Source of the DNA: DATFTE01 sp963802575
GTDB taxonomy: Bacteria > Acidobacteriota > Terriglobia > Terriglobales > Acidobacteriaceae
Direction of reading: 5' to 3'
DNA length: 64,000 nt
NCBI GenBank assembly: GCA_963802575.1
Contig: CAWDJF010000007.1
Span: 62,001 to 126,000, forward strand
The position numbers and the translations under genes are program-made. This document shows, piece by piece, positions 42,853 to 50,937 of this stretch. Position 1 is the stretch's first letter; each line of letters starts with the position of its first letter. Under the pieces are notes generated by a model. That model saw only the letters and a program-made list of their open reading frames with translations. It did no database searches and was not told where the DNA came from.

Positions 42853-43145
42853 AGTGCTCTCCTACGACAGAACCTATGCCTGGGAAGGCATGAAACGGGG
42901 GAGATACACCAATCCCAGTGCAGTTATCCTTCCAGACTTCTGGCTCTAAACTGGCGATACTGCTAGAGATATTTAGCCTTAGGGTGGGGAATGTTAGCAG
43001 ACTGTGAAGCGGATTGCACACAAAAGGCCTGTGGATAACCGCAAAATTCCCGTAACAGGAAAGGTTCTTCCGATGGCGCGGAACCGCTGTTTCTAATCTT
43101 GGCGCGGATCCAGGTAATTCCCGCGCTCACCTGCCTGCCGTCCAG
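42853..43145. other. Spacer between PEP-CTERM and TPR genes
   Basis: No gene is supported. The small hairpin TGCCTGGGAAGGCA (about 42876-42890) lies upstream of the PEP-CTERM gene on its strand. I considered riboswitch classes and recognised none. Confidence 0.4.
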
Positions 43146-44258
43146 CTATGGATTGGCGGCGGACAATTGCATGACTTCCTCCAGTTGCTTTCTGGCCAGG
43201 TCGCTGTCAGGGCCAGTGGGTTGGAGTTGCAGGAATTGTCGCAAGTGCTCGGCGGCGTCGCTGTATTTCTGACGGCGCACCAGCACCACTCCCAGAAGAA
43301 ACTGCAGTTTGGGCAGACGATGATCGGCGTCGATGTGAATGCCCTGACGCGCGCTCTTTTCAGCGGACTCAAGAATGTGCTGGTTGTAATAGCCGAGCGC
43401 GTTGAAGAACCAGGCGTCGGGAAAGTTGACGGGATTTAACGCGAGCAACTTGGTCGTGACTTCGACTAACTCTGACCACTGGCGTCCCATAGCGGCCAGC
43501 TGGGCAAGTCCGCGATAGGGGTTGACGTACTGGGGATCGGCGGAGATGGACTGGGTGAACGAGTGGCGGGCTGCAGTAGGATCGTTCTTGGCCTGCTGCA
43601 CGCGTCCCAGTTCGCACCAGGCGACGGCGTAGCGGGGATAGATGGTGACCGCTTTCTCGAAGGCCTGCTGCGCCTGATCCCAATTCTGCTTTTCTTCTTC
43701 TTTGCGTCCCTTCTCGTAAGCCTTACGTGCGGAGCCCGGGGCGGCGGCGGTGGTAGCGCTAATGGTCAGGCCGTCGACCTTCTCGATACGATGAAGGACG
43801 ATGCGTCCGACGTCATTGCTCTGGCCCATGGCGATTTTCGACGCGAGCCCAATGGAATCGGAGGTAAATCCGGCGAGCGACGCGGTTAGATCGCAATCTC
43901 CCATGTCGCGGGTTCGGCTGGTGTTACTGCTGTTCCATGAAGTATCAGCGTCGGCTAGTCCTGCGGCGTTGGAGTTGACTGCGCGGCCGATTTCGAAACT
44001 GAAGTTGCCATGAGAGTCGGTATAGGCCTCGGTGTGTTTCTGCCCGCGACAGGTGCTTTGTACGGCTGCGGGCTCGGTCAGCTCGCCTCCGTCCGAAATC
44101 ACGACCTTGCCACTGAGAAACAGGCTGCCGCCGGAATTTGTGTTGACGCCCGGAGGCGGAGGAGCGGAGGGAACTCCGCGGCTGGGGCCTCGTCGTTGCG
44201 CGAGGCTGGATGCGCCGAGGAGAAGTACCAGGCAGGAGCCCAGGAGAAAGCACTTCAT
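43146..44258 (-). CDS. Exported TPR-repeat protein with carboxypeptidase-regulatory-like N-terminal domain
   Basis: A 370-residue exported protein. Signal peptide 'LGSCLVLLLGASSLAQ' is followed by a Pro-rich linker and a beta-sandwich domain ('LFLSGKVVISDGGELTEPAA', 'EAYTDSHGNFSFEIG') of the carboxypeptidase-regulatory type. TPR-like helices occupy about residues 180-365 ('EEEKQNWDQAQQAFEKAVTI', 'AVAWCELGRVQQAKNDPTAA', 'FLLGVVLVRRQKYSDAAEHL'). TPRs bind protein partners, so the protein may organise an envelope complex. It stands upstream of repeats and a beta-propeller gene and appears monocistronic. Confidence 0.85.
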   Translation of the reverse strand: MKCFLLGSCLVLLLGASSLAQRRGPSRGVPSAPPPPGVNTNSGGSLFLSGKVVISDGGELTEPAAVQSTCRGQKHTEAYTDSHGNFSFEIGRAVNSNAAGLADADTSWNSSNTSRTRDMGDCDLTASLAGFTSDSIGLASKIAMGQSNDVGRIVLHRIEKVDGLTISATTAAAPGSARKAYEKGRKEEEKQNWDQAQQAFEKAVTIYPRYAVAWCELGRVQQAKNDPTAARHSFTQSISADPQYVNPYRGLAQLAAMGRQWSELVEVTTKLLALNPVNFPDAWFFNALGYYNQHILESAEKSARQGIHIDADHRLPKLQFLLGVVLVRRQKYSDAAEHLRQFLQLQPTGPDSDLARKQLEEVMQLSAANP

Positions 44259-44359
44259 AAGACGCCCCTTAATTAGCGCGATTATAGGATGCTTTCGGCG
44301 GGAGAGATGTCAAAAAATTGTCTGTTTTTCTGAAGACGTTTTCGGACGCGGTTGCCTGT

Positions 44360-44557
44360 GTGGCGCGGGCGCCCCCGCCCGCGTCTAGCCAAGGCCAAGA
44401 CTGTTTCCTGTAGAGCTCACTTACCAATGGAAAAAGTCTTGTTGAGGTGGCCAGGGCGGACTAGACGCTGGGATTCCGCTCTTGGTCAGACGCGGGCGAG
44501 GGCGCCCGCGCCACATTCGTCCAGTTCTCCGTGGCCGGCGGGACGCCGGCGCTACTT
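44360..44557. repeat. Inverted GTGGCGCGGGCGCCC repeats and a family D gene-end hairpin
   Basis: GTGGCGCGGGCGCCCCCGCC begins at 44360. A reverse-complementary copy ends at 44514 (ending CGCCCGCGCCAC), so the two flank about 100 bases. 44530-44557 is a family D hairpin ending one base into the lactonase-gene stop (44556-44558). Confidence 0.8.
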
Positions 44558-45653
44558 AATTCCCGGCTATGCCGTAGGACGATGTTGGCGTGCCCAGCGG
44601 GTTTGTCACCTGGACCAGGCTTCCGTCGGTCTGAATCTGGAAGCCCACGATGCCTCCAAAACTGCCTTCTAGCGCATACAGATAGCTGCTGTCGGAGCTG
44701 AGGGCTTCGTCGAGTGGATCGCCTCCCGTGGGCAGGACGAACGTCCGGCCATCGGCGTTGAGCAACGAGATGGCGCCGTTCGCTGCGATGCTGAATCCGG
44801 AGATGGTCGCATCGGCGGTGTTGGTGATGTAGGAGTACTGCGTGGGATATTTCTTGCTGTTGGTATTGACCGTCCAGCAGGCAGCTTTGCCGAAGTCGAT
44901 CAGCGATCCGGTAATCACCGTAAGCGTTCCGGAAGAAGAGACGGAGTAGGACGAAGCCGCGCTTTTCGTGACTTCCGACACGATGAGGTGTCCGAGATTG
45001 TCGAACGCAAAGCCGAATGGGCCGGGGCCGTTCGAGTTCTGGACGTTGGGGCCGGTGGCGAGGCCGGTGATCGGGGACACGGTGTAGGTGTCGATCTTGT
45101 TGGTGCCCTTTTCGGTGACGACGAGAAGGGTTCCGGTTGAGTTGAATCCGATCTGTGTGGGCGTCGGCAGTGCCGAACTTAGCTTGCGTGCGGAGTTAGC
45201 GATCGCCTTCATCATCCCGGTCGAGTTGAACTTGAATCCGGAGATGCGAGCGGCGGTGCCTCCAGCATTTACTACATAGAGAAAGCTGCCGTGGAGAGTA
45301 AGGCTCACGGGGAAGGTTCCTCCAGAGGGAACTTTTGAGACAAAAGTAAGCTGCCCACCCGATTTCACTGAGAAGCTGGTGATCTCGTTGCTGCCGGCGT
45401 TGACCACGAACAGCAGTTTTCCATTCGGGCTAAGGATGATCGCGTTCTGTGAACTGAGGTTGCCGCTGTTCGATCCGGCGCCCTGGGTTGGGAAACTTCC
45501 CGCGAAACTTAGCGTGCCATCGGTGGCACGGGTGTAAGACCAGACTTCGTTGGCAGTCTGGTTGGTGTTGAGGTAGATGGATCCCGTGGTTTGAGCAAAG
45601 GCAAGCGCTCCGCAAAGAAAAGCGAAAGCAAGGCTGCATCGCACTACGCGCAT
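44556..45653 (-). CDS. Exported beta-propeller protein, lactonase/YVTN-like
   Basis: A 365-residue exported protein made of seven-bladed propeller repeats. Each repeat has the form 'LSPNGKLLFVVNAGSNEITS' then 'FSVKSGGQLTFVS', as in the lactonase/6-phosphogluconolactonase-like and YVTN families. The signal peptide is 'RCSLAFAFLCGALAFAQ'. No clear catalytic residues of a lactonase are seen, so a surface or binding role is as likely. The stop TAA is followed one base later by the family D hairpin. Confidence 0.85.
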   Translation of the reverse strand: MRVVRCSLAFAFLCGALAFAQTTGSIYLNTNQTANEVWSYTRATDGTLSFAGSFPTQGAGSNSGNLSSQNAIILSPNGKLLFVVNAGSNEITSFSVKSGGQLTFVSKVPSGGTFPVSLTLHGSFLYVVNAGGTAARISGFKFNSTGMMKAIANSARKLSSALPTPTQIGFNSTGTLLVVTEKGTNKIDTYTVSPITGLATGPNVQNSNGPGPFGFAFDNLGHLIVSEVTKSAASSYSVSSSGTLTVITGSLIDFGKAACWTVNTNSKKYPTQYSYITNTADATISGFSIAANGAISLLNADGRTFVLPTGGDPLDEALSSDSSYLYALEGSFGGIVGFQIQTDGSLVQVTNPLGTPTSSYGIAGN

Positions 45654-45760
45654 AGTGTTTCTCCTGGAGTAAGGACTCCGCGCGGGGGGCGTACCAGCGG
45701 GCCGGGAGGATTTTCCTCCGGCCAGTGGAGAGAGTCAATATGCAAAAAAGTGCGACTGGA

Positions 45761-45937
45761 CTAGCGGGCTCCGGTAACCTCGATCGGCCATTTGTTATTT
45801 TGGCTTGGCAAAGGCTTGGCTGGCTCCCCAGGATCTTCTGCCAGCAGCGGGAGGACGTTGCGCAGCGCCTCGACTTCCTGACGCACACGTTGGACTTCTT
45901 TTTCTTTCTCGATCAATACCGCGTAGAGGTCCTTCAC
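45761..45937 (-). CDS. Small coiled-coil protein, 58 residues
   Basis: GTG at 45937, preceded by a perfect GGAGG at six bases, opens a frame encoding 'VKDLYAVLIEKEKEVQRVRQ' then 'EVEALRNVLPLLAED'. The 30-odd residues at the start form a strong heptad coiled coil, and the tail is Pro-rich, ending 'KWPIEVTGAR' before TAG 45761-45763. Small proteins with 'VRxEVEALRxVxPLLAED' are, as I recall, common in Acidobacteria, but their function is unknown. It lies upstream of the beta-propeller gene on the same strand, about 107 bases away. Confidence 0.65.
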   Translation of the reverse strand: MKDLYAVLIEKEKEVQRVRQEVEALRNVLPLLAEDPGEPAKPLPSQNNKWPIEVTGAR

Positions 45938-46087
45938 TGGCAGCCTCCGAATGGGACGGGATGGGCTAGATTTTTACTCCGAAATCGCCCTCTTTGCAAT
46001 TGTGAATTAGTACATGGGCGTGAAGAGAACTGAACCCGGCGAGCAGCTATAATTTTCTGGACTTGGGAAAGGATCATTTTCTGGACT

Positions 46088-46321
46088 ATGAGCACACTGA
46101 AAGAGTTTCAATGTGAGATTTGCGGGATTGTGGAAGCGAATCCGATTCACTGGTTCGTGATCGAATGTGGGGACGCGACGCTCGCCGTTCACAAATGGAA
46201 TATCGAGCGGGCGAACGGGCCACAGGCGCGGCATTTCTGCGGAGAAGCGCATGCGCAGGTGTACATCAGCCGGTGGTTTGATTCGGTGTGCTCGCCGCCA
46301 AGGGTGGCGGCGCGGGGGTAG
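46088..46321 (+). CDS. Small hypothetical protein with CxxC and possible zinc site
   Basis: A 77-residue protein starting ATG at 46088. It contains 'EFQCEICGIVEANPIHWFVI' with a Cys-x-x-Cys, 'HFCGEAHAQVYISRWF' and a second Cys/His pair that could bind zinc. The N-terminal part looks like a compact beta/zinc module. The leader repeats ATTTTCTGGAC twice at 46050-46085. It is the only plus-strand gene in this segment. No function can be given. Confidence 0.6.
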   Translation: MSTLKEFQCEICGIVEANPIHWFVIECGDATLAVHKWNIERANGPQARHFCGEAHAQVYISRWFDSVCSPPRVAARG

Positions 46322-46363
46322 GAAACAGAGAATACCGACCGTTCTGTACGACAAACACTCTTT

Positions 46364-46508
46364 GATGACGTCATCCCGAGTGTGAGCGAAGCGAACGGGG
46401 AGGGATCTGGCGTGCACCCAGTTCGCAGCCAGCTCACGCCGCATCGTTCTCCCTTTCGGGCTCGGATGGAAGAAAGTTTTCCGTGGCCGGCGGGACGCCG
46501 GCGCTACT
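46364..46508. repeat. Family B palindrome followed by a family D gene-end hairpin
   Basis: 46364-46468 runs from GATGACGTCATCCCGAG to GGCTCGGATG, with inner GGGATCTGGCG. 46481-46508 is the family D hairpin (CCGTGGCCGG then CGGGACGCCGGCGCTACT). The reverse complement of its CTA at 46504-46506 is the TAG stop of the next gene. Confidence 0.85.
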
Positions 46509-48159
46509 TTGCGGTTACTTTGACTTCGTAGGTTCGCGGCGTGTCTACCAGTATTGGTTGGCCGTCTTTCAGATACGGGGCCAGCACCCCGGGGTTCTGC
46601 CACTCCAGGTCCCATCCATTCTGCAGGGCAATCACTGTGTACCTTCCGGGCACGACGTTTTGCAGGGAGAAAGTACCGTCGCTGTCGCTCTGATCGCGGC
46701 GGAAGAGGACGCGGTTATTCGCAGGATCCTGTGGCACTAACACCACCATGGCTTGAGACGAGGGTTTGCCGTCGCGCATGACCGTGCCGTCAATGCGGGC
46801 CAGTCCTCGCGATGCCAGAATGTCGAGATGAACTGAGCTGCCTCCGGTCAGCGTGATGGTGTGGCCCAGGGATTTAGCCCCAGTGGCGGTGATGCTTCGA
46901 ACCGCGATGGTGCCATCCGGATTCATCAGAGCGACTTCATAGGTTCCCGGCTTAGCGAGATCGTGCTGAAACTCGAATTGGCCTTTGTCGGAGACTGGCT
47001 CTCCGAAATTGTCTCCCGTATCGATATTGCGAAAGCGCAAGGCGAGCTGTGTGTTCAGGCTCTGATTATTTTCCAGATGAACTTTGCCCGTGATGTTTAC
47101 CACTGAAGCGGGACGACGGCTGGCATCGATTTCCTGATCTCCGGCAAGATCGACTTCGCGATCCTGGCGATCGGAGACGTCCCCGTTACGCGACATCAGG
47201 TTGAGAATGTAGTGCCCGGGGGCGATGCCGTTGATTTCAAGTACGCCGGGCGAGACCTCGTCGGTGTCGGCAAAGAGCGGCATCTTCATTCCGTCGAATG
47301 TGGGTTGAAACAGAATCACGTTGCTGGCGTCGTTCAAATTCACAACCCGCACATGAAGCGCCGGCACCGAGGTGAGGGCTACGTCGGCGACGAAGCGGTC
47401 CCCGGGCCCCACTGTAATGAGCGTCGCGCCATTGGGATCGGTCGACTGCGGATAGAACGTGGTCGCGTAGGCGACATCGAGCTCGGGGCGAAGCGGTTGA
47501 GGAGGCGGGGCTGGCGCAACCTCACCGTTGGTGAACTGTTCCCGCAGACCCGTGCGCTGCACGTATTGCGCGAACCAGGGACGGGCGAGAATAGCGACGT
47601 AATATTTTCCTGGATCGACGTGATCGAAGCGGTAGTGGCCGGCGTCGTCGAGCTGCACCTGATTAGCAAAGCGCACCGACTGGCTGCCGTCCTGCAGACC
47701 GCTCTTGAAGAGGATGACGCGCCCGTTGCGGACCGCTTCATTCTCTTCGTCGGTCACGGTGCCGGAGATGGAAGCGTCGGGGTTCAGTTCGAACACCAGA
47801 TTTTCAGAAATCTTTCCCGGTCCAACAGCCACGGCGGTGGAATAGAGTTCGTGCTGCTGGTACGACTGGCGGGTGAATCCGCGACGCTGGGCGCTCATGG
47901 CGTATTTGCCGGACGCGACATTCTCGAAGACGAAGCGGCCATCTTCTCCGGTGGTCACCTGTTCAGTGTCGTTGGGATTTTCAGGAACCGCGATGAACAC
48001 CGTGACCTGGGAGAGCGGCTGGCCTCCGATGGCGTTCACGACGGTGCCCGAGATGCGATAGTGCGGGCGCGCCGGGGCCGCCTGCTTGGATGGCTGCTGG
48101 GCAGCGACAGAGATCGTCAGTAGGGCGACGATCAATCCGCAATGGAGTCTTCGCTTCAC
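46504..48159 (-). CDS. Exported carboxypeptidase-regulatory-like multi-domain protein
   Basis: A 551-residue exported protein made of beta-sandwich modules of the carboxypeptidase-regulatory type: 'YRISGTVVNAIGGQPLSQVT', 'GEDGRFVFENVASGKYAMSA', 'ASISGTVTDEENEAVRNGRV' and 'GHYRFDHVDPGKYYVAI', and later 'RIDGTVMRDGKPSSQ' with 'DGTFSLQNVVPGRYTVIAL'. Signal peptide is 'IVALLTISVAAQQP'. Such proteins are abundant in Acidobacteria; they often form N-terminal parts of TonB receptors, but here no barrel follows. The stop TAG belongs to the family D hairpin. The start overlaps the upstream paralogue's stop as ATGA. Confidence 0.85.
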   Translation of the reverse strand: MKRRLHCGLIVALLTISVAAQQPSKQAAPARPHYRISGTVVNAIGGQPLSQVTVFIAVPENPNDTEQVTTGEDGRFVFENVASGKYAMSAQRRGFTRQSYQQHELYSTAVAVGPGKISENLVFELNPDASISGTVTDEENEAVRNGRVILFKSGLQDGSQSVRFANQVQLDDAGHYRFDHVDPGKYYVAILARPWFAQYVQRTGLREQFTNGEVAPAPPPQPLRPELDVAYATTFYPQSTDPNGATLITVGPGDRFVADVALTSVPALHVRVVNLNDASNVILFQPTFDGMKMPLFADTDEVSPGVLEINGIAPGHYILNLMSRNGDVSDRQDREVDLAGDQEIDASRRPASVVNITGKVHLENNQSLNTQLALRFRNIDTGDNFGEPVSDKGQFEFQHDLAKPGTYEVALMNPDGTIAVRSITATGAKSLGHTITLTGGSSVHLDILASRGLARIDGTVMRDGKPSSQAMVVLVPQDPANNRVLFRRDQSDSDGTFSLQNVVPGRYTVIALQNGWDLEWQNPGVLAPYLKDGQPILVDTPRTYEVKVTAK

Positions 48160-49796
48160 TTCTCTACCCTGATCAATTCGACGTTAGTGCTCGACTGTCC
48201 ATTGGCTTGCAGGCTGACATGGATGCCGCGCGAGAGATAGGCGTTCAACACTTCGGGATCGCGATATTCGAGGTCGTTGACGCGATCGAAGGCGAGCAGG
48301 CGGTAGTCTCCGGGCGCAAGGTGATCGAAGCGGAATTCTCCGGCTTGCGCTGCCGAGACGACTCTGGCCTGGGCCGCTGAGCCGCGCTCGGGCACGAGTA
48401 CGACGGTTCCTTTTTCCGGGCTGCCATCGGATTGGACAGACCCGGTGAGCGTGGCTCCGTCATTGCGTAACGTGATTTCGATTGGCGGTAACTGACCCCC
48501 GGCGGGAACTGCGAGTTCATCGCGTAGCAGATCGGTGCTGCCGCAACTGGCAGACTGCACATACCACGACCCGCTAGGGACGATTTCCACGGAATACTTG
48601 CCCGGATCTACGTTGTGGATGGCGAGCGGGTGATCTTTCTGCGGATCGGGAGCGGACCAGAAATCGAGTGAACTGAAGGGAGACTGGCTGGAGCTGAGAT
48701 GAACGGCGACGGGTTCACCAGTCCGCAAGCTGACATTGTCGGAGTCGCTCGCTTCCCTGCGCACGGTCACCGGAATCGAAGTCGCAGGGCCAAGAATAAT
48801 CTGCACTGCACTCAAATTTCCCGCGACGCTGACCGGAACATCGGCGGCTGCGGACTGCTTCGGATCCTGGGCGCGCACGCGAAGGGTGTAATCTCCGGCG
48901 GGAACTTTGGTATCGAACGTCCCGTTCTCGGGATTGAACTGGATGGGAACCGTGAGCTGCTCGCCTAGTTTGTCGACGATTTGCAGATCGACTCCCATGT
49001 TCGCAAAATAACCCCTCACGATGCCGGAAACTTTGAATACCGGCTGGGGCTTCAGCGCGAAGTGCACTTCCTGCTGCTGGCCGGGAGTGAGCACGATGGG
49101 CGAAGCTCCGGTAGGGTCGGTCGCGCCGGGATAGAAGGCGGTGGTGTATCCCTCTTCGCCGACCTGTAAGCGGCGGGCGCGGCGCATGCGGAAGCTGGCA
49201 CCGGGTCCAGCTTCGACGTAGTAGACGCCGGGCGGCAGGTTGGCGACGCGAAACTCTCCGTCTTCGTTGGTCATGCTGTTGGCGCGGGGCTCCCAGCGCT
49301 TGCGGCCGTCCACGATGTGCGACGAGATCACGCGAATGGGAATCTCTTCGATCGGTTCGCCATCAGGAGCCTCGACACGACCGTAAATGATGCTCTCAGG
49401 AGTGAGTTTTACCGCGACTGACGGAGTGTCTGCGCTGACGAGAATCGATTTCACTTCCGGCGAGCCGCCTTCCAGTTCCTCTTGCGCGAAGAAGCCGGGC
49501 TTGCGAGCCGTCACATTGACTTGTGCGGCGGGGAGGCCCACGAATTCGAAGTGTCCGTTGGAATCGGTCAAGGCTGAACGTTCGGACTCGCCCTCGAGTT
49601 GGACCAGAGCGCGGCGGATGGGGTCTCCAGTGACAGCGTTGACGACCGATCCGGTGAGCTTGAACTGTCCGGTGGCGTTTTGCGGGGCGGGAGGCGCGGC
49701 CGTCTGGGGGTCAGTTTGGGCCAGCAACGTCGACGCCAGCAAAGCGCAGAAGCCGACCAAAAGCCGTCCCGACGAGAGTGACCTGCGCTTCCACAT
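48156..49796 (-). CDS. Paralogous exported carboxypeptidase-regulatory-like protein
   Basis: A 546-residue relative of the previous gene, in the same operon. The signal 'LLVGFCALLASTLLAQ' is followed by 'FKLTGSVVNAVTGDPIRRAL' and 'DSNGHFEFVGLPAAQVNVTA', 'IIYGRVEAPDGEPIEEIPIR' and 'DGEFRVANLPPGVYYVEAGP', then 'ATLTGSVQSDGSPEKGTVVL' and 'FRFDHLAPGDYRLLAFDRVN', ending 'LEYRDPEVLNAYLSRGIHVS'. The corresponding end of the partner is 'LEWQNPGVLAPYLKDGQPIL', so the two arose by duplication. The four-base overlap implies coupled translation and perhaps a hetero-complex. Confidence 0.85.
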   Translation of the reverse strand: MWKRRSLSSGRLLVGFCALLASTLLAQTDPQTAAPPAPQNATGQFKLTGSVVNAVTGDPIRRALVQLEGESERSALTDSNGHFEFVGLPAAQVNVTARKPGFFAQEELEGGSPEVKSILVSADTPSVAVKLTPESIIYGRVEAPDGEPIEEIPIRVISSHIVDGRKRWEPRANSMTNEDGEFRVANLPPGVYYVEAGPGASFRMRRARRLQVGEEGYTTAFYPGATDPTGASPIVLTPGQQQEVHFALKPQPVFKVSGIVRGYFANMGVDLQIVDKLGEQLTVPIQFNPENGTFDTKVPAGDYTLRVRAQDPKQSAAADVPVSVAGNLSAVQIILGPATSIPVTVRREASDSDNVSLRTGEPVAVHLSSSQSPFSSLDFWSAPDPQKDHPLAIHNVDPGKYSVEIVPSGSWYVQSASCGSTDLLRDELAVPAGGQLPPIEITLRNDGATLTGSVQSDGSPEKGTVVLVPERGSAAQARVVSAAQAGEFRFDHLAPGDYRLLAFDRVNDLEYRDPEVLNAYLSRGIHVSLQANGQSSTNVELIRVEK

Positions 49797-50172
49797 GCTG
49801 TGCCGTACCCTTATTCCTTAGACACCGATCCCGAGTAAAGGATAGGGGAGGAACTTGCTCAGTCTGTCTTGGCAGGGAGCGGCTGTCAAGGGAGGGGATT
49901 GGGTTAGGGCGTTCGCTCCGTTGTGCTAAAGGAGTTCTCAATTCGACATCTCTTGGGAAGGGCATGAATTCACTCATGCCGTAAGATCGTCGATTGATAC
50001 GGGCTTTAGCCCCTGAGGTTCGCTACTGGTCAAGAGCGAACCGCAGCGGCTCAGGCCGAAAACAACTTGACTCGATGCGGCATGAGTAAACTCCCGAAAC
50101 GACCCGGCGAGTCTGATTTATAGTTCGACGGAATGACGAACCCAAATCCCTGAACCCTGGCTGCGAGGAACG
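49797..50172. repeat. Spacer with family A palindromes
   Basis: 49961-49980 (GGCATGAATTCACTCATGCC) is a variant of family A, with GGGAAGG before it and CTTTAGCCCCTGAGG plus CGCAGCGGCTCAGGCC following. A decayed half-palindrome GGCATGAGTAAACTCCCG lies at 50079-50096. The rest of the spacer shows no gene. Confidence 0.75.
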
Positions 50173-50650
50173 TTGACCGATGTTCCGGCAGTACCGCGGG
50201 CCGTCTTGCATGCGCTCGAACTTGCCAAGGAAGATCTAGAGAAATGGTGCGGGCCGTTAAGCGAGGCCGAATTGCACGCCCGGCCATCGGGGTTGGCTCC
50301 AGTCGCGTTTCATCTGCGGCATATTGCGCGAAGTCTGGATCGCCTCCTGACCTATGCGGAGGGGAGCGCGCTCACTGGAGAACAGTTGGCTGGGTTAGAA
50401 ACGGAATTGGAGGCTCCCGCGTCGCATGATGAATTATTCTGCGGAATTAGCGGCAGCGTTCTCACGAAGCGTTGCACGCATTCGAGCGATCGATGTGTCT
50501 AGTTTGGAACAAAAGCGATCCGTCGGAAAGAAAGGCCTGCCAACTACTGTGGGAGGCTTGCTGGTTCACGTCGCTGACCACACGCAACGACACGTGGGCC
50601 AGGCTGTGATCATGGCGAAAATCGTTGTCTCTGATAGAAAAAACTTTTAA
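50173..50650 (+). pseudogene. DinB-superfamily protein with one-base frameshift
   Basis: The first frame, from ATG 50173, encodes the DinB/YfiT four-helix-bundle start 'LHALELAKEDLEKWCGPLSE' and 'AFHLRHIARSLDRLLTYAEG' with the metal-ligand histidine pair region. Near 50438-50441 an extra T moves the frame, and the protein continues as 'AELAAAFSRSVARIRAIDVS' to 'VGGLLVHVADHTQRHVGQAV' (final histidine ligands, HxxxHxxQ type). The reconstructed protein is about 158 residues, normal for the family. DinB-like proteins transfer thiols such as bacillithiol or mycothiol to substrates, so there may be a link to bshC. Confidence 0.75.
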
Positions 50651-50668
50651 ACGCAAACGGCGCGAAGA
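50641..50668. repeat. Degenerate family E repeat
   Basis: AACTTTTAAACGCAAACGGC then GCGAAG, similar to 41811-41854. The remainder of 50669-50937 shows no feature. Confidence 0.35.
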
Positions 50669-50937
50669 AGAATCCGGTTGACGCCAAACCCTCGTGAATG
50701 ACAACATGCTTGCACGTCGGTTGGGCGTGACGGCTCGTTGTCTTGAGCGCGATTCTGCTGATTTGCAGAATGTCGCGTTTTGCCGTCTCGCGCTCAGAGC
50801 GTAGCCCTCACAAAACAACTAAGCAATCAATCTGCGCGGATCTTGATACGTTCCCGGCACCCGCCTGATGCACGGTGGAGGCACGGTTTCGTTTCGAGCG
50901 GTGCGCTGAAGTGTGATCCCGGGCAAGCCCTTAAAAC

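Noticed and set aside
42853..43020. Cyclic-di-GMP or other riboswitch upstream of the PEP-CTERM gene
   Set aside because: Conserved core sequences of the classes I know are missing; only a small hairpin is visible.
46007..46615. Minus-strand ORF of 202 codons
   Set aside because: It crosses a family B repeat and the 77-residue gene, has no domain pattern, and appears to be a shadow.
47212..48123. Plus-strand ORF of 303 codons
   Set aside because: It is antisense to the carboxypeptidase-regulatory-like gene and has no family signature.
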